From an uncultured Anaerolineales bacterium (GTDB lineage Bacteria; Chloroflexota; Anaerolineae; Anaerolineales; UBA4823): 43,311 bases of DNA. Every line of letters starts with the position of its first letter. Positions within the stretch are counted from its first letter, which is position 1. Below the pieces are notes generated by a model, which saw only the letters and a list, made by a program, of their open reading frames with translations, had not been told where the DNA came from and searched no databases. A program made the position numbers and the translations under genes. Where the stretch lies: the NCBI GenBank assembly GCA_937968125.1, contig CALBUI010000163.1, positions 1 to 43,311 on the forward strand, in the 5' to 3' direction. Below are positions 31,705-39,357 of the stretch, piece after piece.

Positions 31705-32028
31705 CTACGATTCTGCTGGTGCTTCCTCTGCCGGCGCTTCTTCGCCACCTTCGGGCGGTTTCTTGCCCGCGTCAACAGCGGCCTGAATGCGCTTTACCTG
31801 CTCGTCATAGGCTTGAGCAGTCTGTGACGCAAACTCACCTGCTCGGGCCTGATAATCCTCAGCGGTTTCGGCAGCGCGATCTCGCAGTTCGATGCTCTTG
31901 TCTGAGATCAATGCGCGGGTTTCCTCACCCGATTGGGGAGCCATCAGGAGCGCAACACCTGCTCCGATCAAACCACCGATTACAAATCCAGCCAAGAAAG
32001 ATCCCAAATCTCCACTATTGTCAGCCAT
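31705..32028 (-). CDS. YtxH-domain small membrane protein
   Basis: A 107-residue protein with the YtxH pattern: a single N-terminal membrane helix FLAGFVIGGLIGAGVALLMA followed at once by PQSGEETRALI. After this comes an amphipathic helical stretch and a tail rich in Glu, Ala and Pro (EEAPAEEAPAES). YtxH proteins are general-stress-associated envelope proteins without known activity. AAGGAG lies about 9 bases before the ATG. It is the last gene of the long minus-strand run, 43 bases after the preceding small membrane protein. Confidence 0.88.
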   Translation of the reverse strand: MADNSGDLGSFLAGFVIGGLIGAGVALLMAPQSGEETRALISDKSIELRDRAAETAEDYQARAGEFASQTAQAYDEQVKRIQAAVDAGKKPPEGGEEAPAEEAPAES

Positions 32029-32071
32029 CTCGTTTACTCCTTTCGATTTTCTTTGTTGTGACGTAAGTAGA

Positions 32072-32545
32072 TTATTTCTTACGGGTTAATCCAATTAACT
32101 CAGTGAGCCTCATAAAACCTGCTAAATATTGATTAAGTTTTATAACTGGCTCGGTCAAATTCTCACTCAAGAACTCTGTTGTACCTCTTAATGTATTTGC
32201 TGTCTCATTAGTTGATTCGACAATTGGAATGATCTCGTTTTGGAGCAAGTTTAACAATGTTGCCAATTGAACGATCAATACCATTAATGCAATGCCAAGG
32301 AACATGAATTCTAAACCCATGATAATAATCATGATGTCACGAATTCTCTCGGTATTGGTGGCTGGCAATGCCAGGTAAATCACTACCGTGACCAACAATG
32401 CAAGGAGAAGGATTGCTCCGACAACAATTCCTGCAACTGCCATTTGCCTGCGGCGGAGTTCCTCCTGGTTGACTGGGTGAGTCTCAGGAACGAATTCCGA
32501 TTCAGAAACAGGTTGAGGTTCCAGCGATGTTCCTTCCGAATCCAT
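32072..32545 (-). CDS. Small membrane protein with two helices and a coiled tail
   Basis: A protein of 157 residues. A charged N-terminus of about 37 residues precedes two hydrophobic helices, GIVVGAILLLALLVTVVIYL and one from IMIIIMGLEFMFLG to LVIVQL. Then comes a helical tail with LLNLLQNEIIPIVESTNETANTLRGT, where small and polar residues recur in a coiled-coil-like manner. The layout recalls DUF948/YtxG-type proteins, which often sit beside YtxH genes as here; this supports a stress-envelope pair. I chose ATG at 32545, since the alternative TTG at 32566 is upstream of the -10 box of the predicted promoter. The name is tentative. Confidence 0.72.
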   Translation of the reverse strand: MDSEGTSLEPQPVSESEFVPETHPVNQEELRRRQMAVAGIVVGAILLLALLVTVVIYLALPATNTERIRDIMIIIMGLEFMFLGIALMVLIVQLATLLNLLQNEIIPIVESTNETANTLRGTTEFLSENLTEPVIKLNQYLAGFMRLTELIGLTRKK

Positions 32546-32554
32546 GGCGTGCAG

Positions 32555-32563
32555 ATTATACCA
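32555..32563 (-). promoter_or_regulatory. Extended -10 promoter with near-leaderless start
   Basis: On the minus strand TGG-TATAAT (32563-32555) is an extended consensus -10. Nine bases follow before the ATG at 32545, so the leader would be about 2 to 3 bases. No ribosome binding site exists. Confidence 0.55.
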
Positions 32564-32653
32564 CAATCGATATTAATTCTTTTGGGGTGGTTGTCAATTA
32601 AAATAGAATTTTGAAGACTGAGGCTCGCAATTTTATTAGTCAAGTAGTTCAGA

Positions 32654-35191
32654 TTATTCTTCAGTTTTCGGGATGGGGAGAACTCCATTAAACCATCTGC
32701 TTAATTCAGTTTGGGCTGGTTTCCCATGAATTGAAGCTGATTTATCTCGCAGCTCCGCTGGTGAGTAGTAACCAGTGGAAACAAATCCATCAATCCATTC
32801 TCGATCGTTTATTGCATTCATTAAGGCCTGATATGCAAGCTGCTGTTCCCCCAAATCTGAAATCACTTCCGGATTGTCAGGATGAGGTGGGTCAAGATAA
32901 CCAGGATCGAAACAAGTGCTTTCTCCGGTTTCGTCAGGTACTACCAGGCACCCCTGCAGGCTGCCGCTGGCCGAAGGATATCCTGCTGCAATGACAATCG
33001 GCATTTCCAGGCTGATGTCCAGTAGGAACACTTCGCTATCCAGGTATTCTGCAGCAGCTGCACTCAACTGTGGGAGGTCTGCATCAGGTTGCTCGGTAAG
33101 GGGCAGCGACCACATCAAGTAAACCTGGTCCAGGTCCTCAATGAATGGAGGGGGGGTGATGCCTGACTTTGTTGTCGGCAATGCCCAAAATAACGTACCC
33201 TGGTAACGCTCTCTCACTTCTGAGATGAGAGTCCGCCAGCGATCTTCAGCATCTGCTGGAACTCCGGAGGGCGTGCCATCTGGGAGTGCACCGCCTGGCA
33301 GCGCTGGAGATACCCAATCGCCTCCGATGACCAGACCGCTAGCACCATCTTGTTCAGCTTTATCTGCGAATGTGAGGATGAAATTGCGGTACCGTTCAAA
33401 CCAGACCTGCCACCAGGGAAAATCTCTGGGTGAAGTTGACCACCAGTCATCGATACTTTCCGGGAAATTTGGGGTGGGACTATAAGCCACATTTAGATCA
33501 AACGATCGGGCTTTATCGGCTGCAGAGCTTAGATCTGACCAGGAAATATCTTTTCCTGTGACTGCCTCCAGCACAGGAGGGGTTTGACGAGTGTATGTCC
33601 ATGTCGGTGACAGGAACATCCAGTTTGCACCAAGAGTATTTACTTCTCGGAAGCTCACTGGGAAGCGAGGAGTTATCGAAGGATGATGGTACTGTTGGTA
33701 CTGAATCCCGCTAATAAATCCTTCAGATCGAGGCTTTATCTCGGTAGGTTCACCTTGCTCAATCGATTCACCGAGCTGCATCCAATACCAGGATTCAACG
33801 GTGTCATTTATTGTTTGAGTTCCACCAGTGATTTCGATCGTGCGTCCAGTTGGGGAACTTCCCGGTGTTGTAATGTCGTCTGCTCTGCCACACTGGTCAT
33901 TCCTGCAGTAGCGATAAATGAATTGTTCCGACTGGGTAATTGGGCTGAAAAGCATATACACCCAGTGGTCTTCGCCAAGTTTCCACATGGGTATCGGCTC
34001 AGTCCATCCAAAGGGGTTGAATTGGATCGAGACATGGTCGAAATCTGGTGTGGAAGGTGGAATGGTTAGATCAAACAAGATCGGCCCGGCGGTGGAGTTA
34101 TCTCCCCAATTATCAATTTGATCGTCAATGACCATAGCGACATCCGGGACAGTCATCGTCCTGACTCGAAAATCCCCACTCGGTGTATATTCGGCATTCC
34201 AAAAACCATCCCCAAGCGTGTATTTGTATTCAAGAAATGCTCCAGCCGGAAGCTCGATTTCTAAGGCATAACGTCCATCATTGAGGGGAACTAAGGTTGG
34301 CATGCGAGATGCCAGCGTATTTACCCCGCCTGATAAATCGGCGAATGTGTTCCCAAGTTGGTCGAGATTTCCTGCTAGGCGGATGGGCACTGCAGGCAAT
34401 GTCCCTTCAGGTACAGTTGCAGTGAAGATTAGCTTCACTAATGGAGCAGGGTTCAATTGTATATCAGCCGGAGTGGTCGATTTATCTGCCACAATGGCGC
34501 CTTGCTGGTAAGTATTGTATCCGCCATCGAATGCGTACAGTACCAGGTTGTGTAGCCCGGGATGTAAACCCTCTAAGAGATAATCACCCGTGGAGGAGGT
34601 TACAGATTGGCTTCCTCCCGCAGTAACCAACAAATTAGGAATTGGCGAACCATCTTCTTGATTGGTCACTTTCCCCATGATGCGACCAGTCGAACCAACA
34701 TATGTTCCATCACTCCAAGAACTGACGATATCCTTCACGGTTCCTGGGCCATCAACCCGGTAAATGCGGTACCTTACTGGCCTCTGATCCGTCGTGTGTT
34801 CTTCGAAGATAGAATCACCCTGACGTGAATAGCGATATTTTAAATTCGCTCCAACTGGGAATGGGAGGGTTATCGAATAGGTGAAGTCATCGATTTGTTG
34901 CATTTCCCTGCGGCTGATGTTCAGTGCCAGCCCGGTGACTTCATCCAGAAGGCTGAGCAAGACAGGTTGACCGGGTGGTGTATCTCCGGGCACATCGACC
35001 TGGAAGGTCACCGTGGAAAGTGGATCAATTTCGATCGGTTCAGTTGTTGCATCGGGTTGCTCGGGTTCGAATGACACTAATGGGGGCAAGGATTGAGAAC
35101 ACCCTGTAAGGATCATTGCGATACAGATGGTTAGAACCAGGATCAAAAAAGATGGTTTTTTTTCAAATGGGAGGGAGATGTTACTCGTCAT
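32654..35191 (-). CDS. Large lipoprotein with starch-binding-like modules and an inactive-looking glycosidase barrel
   Basis: An 845-residue predicted lipoprotein (lipobox ILTGC, Cys31). A CBM20/48-like beta module (about 57-135) begins VTFQVDVPGDTPPGQPVLL and ends KYRYSRQGD. A carboxypeptidase-regulatory-like domain follows (about 165-235, GRIMGKVTNQEDGSPIPNLL), then two more starch-binding-like modules (about 240-350 and 355-460). The C-terminal 360 residues look like a GH113-type TIM barrel with GISGIQYQQYHH-like start, WWQVWFERYRNFILTFADKA and GLVIGGDWVSPALPGG. In that family I expect Glu where Asp625 is, and a second Glu where Ala735 is (PIVIAAGYPS). It may thus bind rather than cut glycans. 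ATG at 35191 overlaps the preceding stop (ATGA). Confidence 0.75.
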   Translation of the reverse strand: MTSNISLPFEKKPSFLILVLTICIAMILTGCSQSLPPLVSFEPEQPDATTEPIEIDPLSTVTFQVDVPGDTPPGQPVLLSLLDEVTGLALNISRREMQQIDDFTYSITLPFPVGANLKYRYSRQGDSIFEEHTTDQRPVRYRIYRVDGPGTVKDIVSSWSDGTYVGSTGRIMGKVTNQEDGSPIPNLLVTAGGSQSVTSSTGDYLLEGLHPGLHNLVLYAFDGGYNTYQQGAIVADKSTTPADIQLNPAPLVKLIFTATVPEGTLPAVPIRLAGNLDQLGNTFADLSGGVNTLASRMPTLVPLNDGRYALEIELPAGAFLEYKYTLGDGFWNAEYTPSGDFRVRTMTVPDVAMVIDDQIDNWGDNSTAGPILFDLTIPPSTPDFDHVSIQFNPFGWTEPIPMWKLGEDHWVYMLFSPITQSEQFIYRYCRNDQCGRADDITTPGSSPTGRTIEITGGTQTINDTVESWYWMQLGESIEQGEPTEIKPRSEGFISGIQYQQYHHPSITPRFPVSFREVNTLGANWMFLSPTWTYTRQTPPVLEAVTGKDISWSDLSSAADKARSFDLNVAYSPTPNFPESIDDWWSTSPRDFPWWQVWFERYRNFILTFADKAEQDGASGLVIGGDWVSPALPGGALPDGTPSGVPADAEDRWRTLISEVRERYQGTLFWALPTTKSGITPPPFIEDLDQVYLMWSLPLTEQPDADLPQLSAAAAEYLDSEVFLLDISLEMPIVIAAGYPSASGSLQGCLVVPDETGESTCFDPGYLDPPHPDNPEVISDLGEQQLAYQALMNAINDREWIDGFVSTGYYSPAELRDKSASIHGKPAQTELSRWFNGVLPIPKTEE

Positions 35192-35958
35192 AATTGGAAA
35201 CCCCAATCTACAACTTTGAGTAGAAGCTCAAGGTTTAGAATTTGTGAAAGGGGCACTCGTCCTTTGGAATCTCGGTACATTTCTACCACCAGGTACCCGG
35301 AATCTACCCATATCTTTTTTATTGTATTCCAGGGGATTTTTTTCTTTGCAATGGACAAATAATTCTTATCTAGCGAAATACGCCCAAAATGAAGATTTTC
35401 CCCTTGAAGGAATCCGGTTTTCATCTCTGGCCATATAATGGGATAGAGATTGGATTTGATAATTCTTATCAACTTGGGAACTCCTTCAAGCCGGTTGGAC
35501 AATTCGATTGGTCGACCATATTTTGGAATTATTCTGCCACTTGGTATCGTGCGCAAGTTTTTTCCTAATAAAGTTGACCTGGTTGCAGATGTTGATATAC
35601 CAAATAAATCTGACCATAGATAAGAACGCTGTTGAAAAAGTCTGTTCCTGTAACGAATCCCTTCGCTGAAGACTTCGAGTCGCTGAAACGACCGCAATAT
35701 TAGAAACAATAAATAGGTTGCCAACACAATCAACAGCAATATTCCAAGAGCAAACCAACCTCGAGACCGCAGAAGAGCTAGTGCAGGGCCATGCTGCTGG
35801 AATGCGTTTCCAGCAAGCAGCGCGCCATAGGTGAAGCAGAACAAGGTCAACAATCCAGCTGGAAAAATAATTAGCAGCCAGGTTTTGAATCCAATTGGCC
35901 GGCAGCGAAAGTTGGCAATCTTTTTTCCAAGAACTGGTTGCACCCTCTGTGATGTCAT
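35188..35958 (-). CDS. Membrane protein with bacterial PH-like segments
   Basis: A protein of about 256 residues. Two membrane helices (LLIIFPAGLLTLFCFTYGAL and GWFALGILLLIVLATYLLFL) form a hairpin. A cytoplasmic part follows, with a RLEVFSEGIRYRNRLFQQRS strand pair and a YLWSDLFGI motif. A similar second half contains HFGRISLDKNYLSIAKKKIP and WNTIKKIWVDSGYLVV. Each half resembles a bPH domain (strand, 'W.dI..i' motif). I know no function. ATG at 35958 has GGAG only 3 bases upstream; a TTG at 36021, inside the preceding gene, is an alternative. It is coupled by a 4-base ATGA overlap to the large lipoprotein gene, so the two products may act together at the envelope. Confidence 0.7.
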   Translation of the reverse strand: MTSQRVQPVLGKKIANFRCRPIGFKTWLLIIFPAGLLTLFCFTYGALLAGNAFQQHGPALALLRSRGWFALGILLLIVLATYLLFLILRSFQRLEVFSEGIRYRNRLFQQRSYLWSDLFGISTSATRSTLLGKNLRTIPSGRIIPKYGRPIELSNRLEGVPKLIRIIKSNLYPIIWPEMKTGFLQGENLHFGRISLDKNYLSIAKKKIPWNTIKKIWVDSGYLVVEMYRDSKGRVPLSQILNLELLLKVVDWGFQL

Positions 35959-35986
35959 TATCTCCGGTTTCTCTGTTTCGGATTTC

Positions 35987-36454
35987 TCAACCTGCGACCA
36001 GCTCGAAATGTTGGATATCAAGGATTGAACCTTCCCGATCCGTTTTGGGTTTGAAGACCGCCTGGGCTTTCATGCCAATTTCAATTTCTTGAGAGTCTGG
36101 AGACGCTAGTCTATGGATAATGCCACCGTCTCCAAGCCTGATAAAGGCGATTGTTTCTGGTTCAGTGCGGTGAGAACCATCATAATTAGCATACAAATAG
36201 GTGAAGGTTACGATTTCTCCGGTGGTACCGACATCCACCCATTCATCTAACTGGTCAAGGCAACGTTCGCAAAACATTGAGGCGGGCACGTAAGTCCTTT
36301 CACAGTTGCTGCATCGGGTGCCGTAGATTTTTCCATCATCTTTAATCGCCCGAAAGAAGCGCTCGCCAGCTACACCAACGGTATACCGGTTGGTAACCTG
36401 CATCTCATCTTGCCAGGCTGAAGGAGCAGTTGGATCTCGTTCTAGTAGGGTCAT
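35987..36454 (-). CDS. DUF35 zinc-ribbon/OB-fold protein
   Basis: A 155-residue acyl-CoA-associated protein. A rubredoxin-like zinc ribbon has Cys48/51 and Cys62/65 (YGTRCSNCERTYVPASMFCERC). The OB-fold follows with GEIVTFTYLYANYDG, IAFIRLGDGGIIHRLA and IGMKAQAVFKPK. DUF35 proteins bind and support thiolase-fold enzymes, as in archaeal HMG-CoA synthesis and in the steroid side-chain aldolase Ltp2. The start at 36454 is favoured: GAGAGG lies 7 bases upstream and only one base separates it from the preceding stop; the open frame itself extends to 36517. It is the second of two consecutive DUF35 genes after two thiolase-like genes, a pairwise arrangement suggesting two complexes or one four-protein complex. 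Confidence 0.88.
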   Translation of the reverse strand: MTLLERDPTAPSAWQDEMQVTNRYTVGVAGERFFRAIKDDGKIYGTRCSNCERTYVPASMFCERCLDQLDEWVDVGTTGEIVTFTYLYANYDGSHRTEPETIAFIRLGDGGIIHRLASPDSQEIEIGMKAQAVFKPKTDREGSILDIQHFELVAG

Positions 36455-36455
36455 T

Positions 36456-36974
36456 TCATTGCCTCTCTTCGAAAGGTTTGAAGTATAGAATGTCTGTAAT
36501 GGCACCCTGGCGTTCATCAGGAGATTTCCACACAGCTTTCACCCGCATACCGATCTTAATCTCTTGTGGTTCCACTTCGCCTAGTTTGTGCATGATGCCA
36601 TGCAGCGGGGAGGCGCCATCCAACTCGATCACTGCCGGAATCTCTGGATCTTTAATGCGGCGAACATCCCAGGTCACATAGCAAAGTGAGAAAGTATTGA
36701 CAGTCCCTGTGTCCTCCAGCAGGATATACTTCTCCATCGGCCGGAAACACAATTCACAAATGTTTCTCGGGGGGACTACAGTTCTCCGGCAGTTGGCACA
36801 GTAGGAGCCAAAAATGACACCATCTTTTAATCCTGCAAGATATTTGCCAATTCCAATACCGGTATCCCACGAAAACTTGCCAGGCATTTGATCGTGAATC
36901 GAGAGCACTATTCCATCACGAATATCTTTTTCACTCAAAGGTGTGCCTGGATAGAATGTAATTTTGTCAGACAT
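36456..36974 (-). CDS. DUF35 zinc-ribbon/OB-fold protein
   Basis: A 172-residue DUF35 protein with an N-terminal extension of about 50 residues. Zinc ligands are Cys59/62 and Cys73/76 (GSYCANCRRTVVPPRNICELC). OB-fold strands follow: TGTVNTFSLCYVTWDVRR, PAVIELDGASPLHGIMHKL and IGMRVKAVWKS. Clear similarity to the following DUF35 gene indicates an old tandem duplication: both keep the zinc site and an IxIGMxxxAV(W/F)K motif. It starts 10 bases after the thiolase-like gene with GGAGG just upstream, so both are translated from the same mRNA. It is probably the partner of one of the two thiolase-like proteins. Confidence 0.88.
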   Translation of the reverse strand: MSDKITFYPGTPLSEKDIRDGIVLSIHDQMPGKFSWDTGIGIGKYLAGLKDGVIFGSYCANCRRTVVPPRNICELCFRPMEKYILLEDTGTVNTFSLCYVTWDVRRIKDPEIPAVIELDGASPLHGIMHKLGEVEPQEIKIGMRVKAVWKSPDERQGAITDILYFKPFEERQ

Positions 36975-36984
36975 ATTTACCTCC

Positions 36985-38151
36985 TCAACGCCCCATAATC
37001 ACGACAGTTCCGACTTGCATCAAATCGCCCCACGCCTGGGCAAGCCCTCGTTTCGGCTGACCGGGTACCTGCCGATCGCCAGCTTCTCCCCGCAGCTGCC
37101 AGAATAGTTCAGCAATTTTCATTAACCCTGCAGCAGCGATAGGATTTCCTACTCCCAATAAGCCTCCGGATGGGCACACGGGCATATTGCCGGTGCGTTG
37201 GGTAATTCCATCAATCACCATTTGGGGCGCTTCACCTCTATCCGCCAGCAGGAGCCCTTCCATATGGTGAAGCTCTTTGTAATCAAAAGGATCGTAGGGT
37301 TCAACAATATTAATCTGCTTGCGGGGTTCTTTGATGCCAGCCATGTCATATGCCATCCTGGCAGCATATTCGACATAACGTGGATAAGCCAGATCGCGGT
37401 TGGTCCAATAAGCGGTGTCCAGATTCCAGCCCACCCCTTCAATCCATACTGGTATATCGGTAATCCTTTTGGCCACATGCTCGGCTGCGAGGACAAGGGC
37501 TACCGCTCCATCAGAAACAGGGCTGACATCCAACCGGTTTACCGGCCAGGCTAATACTTCTGAATTCAATACGTCTTCGACAGTGATGTCGGGATCTCCG
37601 AGCAGGGCGCTGGGGTGATCTGCTGCATTGCGCTTATTCTTGACCGCTACCTGGGCAATATCTTCTTTGGAGATGCCATAGGTTTGCATGTAGCGATTCA
37701 TCTCGAGTGCAAAGATCCATAATAAATTAGGCTTCAAAGCTCGCTCTGTTGTATGGTCGAATATCGTCAAGAATGCACCTTGTGCATGCGGGTAATAACT
37801 GGACATCTTCTCTTCAGCCACAACTAGTACTACATCAAATAATCCCGAAGCGACATGGTACCAACCCTGAATAGGTGCAAAAACTCCTGTCCCGCCGCCG
37901 ACATAAGATCGCATGTAGGGCTTTCTCCAGGCTCCCGCACCATCACTCAAATATTCACCATTCATGTGAACACCGTCAAAAGCATCAGGGGCAGTCCCCA
38001 GGCAGACGGCTTCTACATCATCCATGGTCATCTCGCAAGATTGGAGAGCCATACTCGAGGCATGCCAGGAAAGCTCTTTTCCGGTTTCGAGTGCGCGACG
38101 GACGAATTTGGTCATTCCCGCGCCGACTACGGCTACTTTACGCATAGACAT
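36985..38151 (-). CDS. Thiolase-superfamily protein without the catalytic cysteine (SCP-x/Ltp2-like)
   Basis: A 388-residue thiolase-fold protein of the SCP-x type. The start KVAVVGAGMTKF is typical. At the nucleophile loop it reads SYVGGGTGVFAPIQGWYHVASG (about 83-103) without Cys. The GHPxGA histidine is replaced by Asn336 in GGLLGVGNPIAAAGL. The end QLRGEAGDRQV also marks the subgroup. True thiolase chemistry is therefore unlikely. The steroid aldolase Ltp2, a Cys-less relative that needs a DUF35 partner, is the closest known model. Conserved Tyr and His in EPYDPFDYKELHHMEGL may serve catalysis. ATG at 38151 is supported by GGAG 7 bases upstream; two more in-frame ATGs follow. It stands 11 bases after the second thiolase-like gene. 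Confidence 0.88.
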   Translation of the reverse strand: MSMRKVAVVGAGMTKFVRRALETGKELSWHASSMALQSCEMTMDDVEAVCLGTAPDAFDGVHMNGEYLSDGAGAWRKPYMRSYVGGGTGVFAPIQGWYHVASGLFDVVLVVAEEKMSSYYPHAQGAFLTIFDHTTERALKPNLLWIFALEMNRYMQTYGISKEDIAQVAVKNKRNAADHPSALLGDPDITVEDVLNSEVLAWPVNRLDVSPVSDGAVALVLAAEHVAKRITDIPVWIEGVGWNLDTAYWTNRDLAYPRYVEYAARMAYDMAGIKEPRKQINIVEPYDPFDYKELHHMEGLLLADRGEAPQMVIDGITQRTGNMPVCPSGGLLGVGNPIAAAGLMKIAELFWQLRGEAGDRQVPGQPKRGLAQAWGDLMQVGTVVIMGR

Positions 38152-38162
38152 ATGTACACTCC

Positions 38163-39314
38163 TCAATTGCTCAAGATCATTACTGCGCCGCTGGCTGTTG
38201 GTACCCCTCGCCAGGAATGAGCTAAACCTACGCTGACCCCATCCAGCTGCCTGGAACCAGCTTCACCCCTGAGCTGCAAGATTACTTCAAGCGCACGAGC
38301 AAGGCCGTTCGCATCGAGTAAATTACCCATACCTAAACTGCCTCCGGATACATTTACCGGAAAGTCACCATCTCTGTGGGTGAGACCTTCCTCCGTCACC
38401 AGCCCAGCTTCGCCTGATTGAAAAAGTCCCAACTCCTCTAAAGATTGCAGCTCCTTGTATGCATACAAATCACTCACCTCAGCAAAGTCTACTGTCCGGT
38501 ACGGGTGGTGAATTCCCGCCTGGCGATAGGCCATTCTGGCTGCGTTCTTGGTGTATTTGGCACTCGACCAATCGCGGTTTTCTAATCCCGGTGAATCATT
38601 ATTCCATCCTGCGCCGATAATCCAAATTGGATTTTCAGATAATGCGTTAGCTTTTTCTTCACTGGCCAGGACCATTACAATTGCACCATCAGAATGTTCT
38701 GCAGTTTCACGCACACCGAGTGGCCAGGATAGTGGAGGTCCAGAAAGGACATCGTTCACTGTCAATTCAGCCCCGAAAGGTGCTGAAGGATTATACAAAG
38801 CGTTCCAGCGGTTTTTGACGACGACCTGTGCACATTGTTCTTGTGTTGACCTGCTGTCAAAAAGGTAGCGATTCATTTCCATTCCCCCAATGAAATGTGA
38901 ATTCAGCCTCAGTGGCCTGTTCAAAACTGGATCCTGGGCATACGCAGTCACGTCATCATGAGTTAACAGATTAGAGGCTTTGCTGTGTCCCTCCACAGCT
39001 ACCAGCGAGAATTGGCCTGTCTTGACCAACATGAAGGCAGTCGCCAAACCGTGTAATCCATCACCAGTGATTGTGTGCATCGGCTTGAGAACTGCACCAA
39101 GCTGATCCGGTGTATATTCATCAAATATACTCGTCCCTTCGTGAAAATCTTCGGCAACTGTGACATAGCTCTCAATATCCTTCCGCGGATCGACGCCAGC
39201 ATCAAAATATGCGCGTCTGGCAGCTTCATACATCAATTCTTTGTATGAGTATTCGGGTGTGACCGCCCGAAATCCAGACCATCCGATCCCGATTATTGCA
39301 ACGCGATCACTCAT
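38163..39314 (-). CDS. Thiolase-superfamily protein without the catalytic cysteine (second copy)
   Basis: A 383-residue thiolase-fold protein related to the next gene downstream. It has VAIIGIGWSGF at the start. The nucleophile region TITGDGLHGLATAFMLVKTG (about 81-100) again lacks Cys. The C-terminal loop GGSLGMGNLLDANGLARALE has Asn in place of the GHP histidine. EVSDLYAYKELQSLEELGL corresponds to the EPYDPFDYKELHH region of its neighbour. The two have diverged well, so they may form a heteromer with one catalytic and one structural member. AAGGAGG 6 bases before the ATG at 39314 gives a firm start; a TTG at 39320 is rejected. Confidence 0.87.
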   Translation of the reverse strand: MSDRVAIIGIGWSGFRAVTPEYSYKELMYEAARRAYFDAGVDPRKDIESYVTVAEDFHEGTSIFDEYTPDQLGAVLKPMHTITGDGLHGLATAFMLVKTGQFSLVAVEGHSKASNLLTHDDVTAYAQDPVLNRPLRLNSHFIGGMEMNRYLFDSRSTQEQCAQVVVKNRWNALYNPSAPFGAELTVNDVLSGPPLSWPLGVRETAEHSDGAIVMVLASEEKANALSENPIWIIGAGWNNDSPGLENRDWSSAKYTKNAARMAYRQAGIHHPYRTVDFAEVSDLYAYKELQSLEELGLFQSGEAGLVTEEGLTHRDGDFPVNVSGGSLGMGNLLDANGLARALEVILQLRGEAGSRQLDGVSVGLAHSWRGVPTASGAVMILSN

Positions 39315-39357
39315 TGGCAACCTCCTTGAAAGTATGGCATTAAATCATTATGTGAAT

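Noticed and set aside
31695-32066. A 123-codon plus-strand frame
   Set aside because: It is antisense to the YtxH gene, which shows a typical membrane helix and ribosome binding site.
33683-34069. A 128-codon plus-strand frame
   Set aside because: It is antisense to the large lipoprotein gene and has no recognisable features.
37855-38220. A 121-codon plus-strand frame, with another at 37198-37554
   Set aside because: Both are antisense to the thiolase-like gene.
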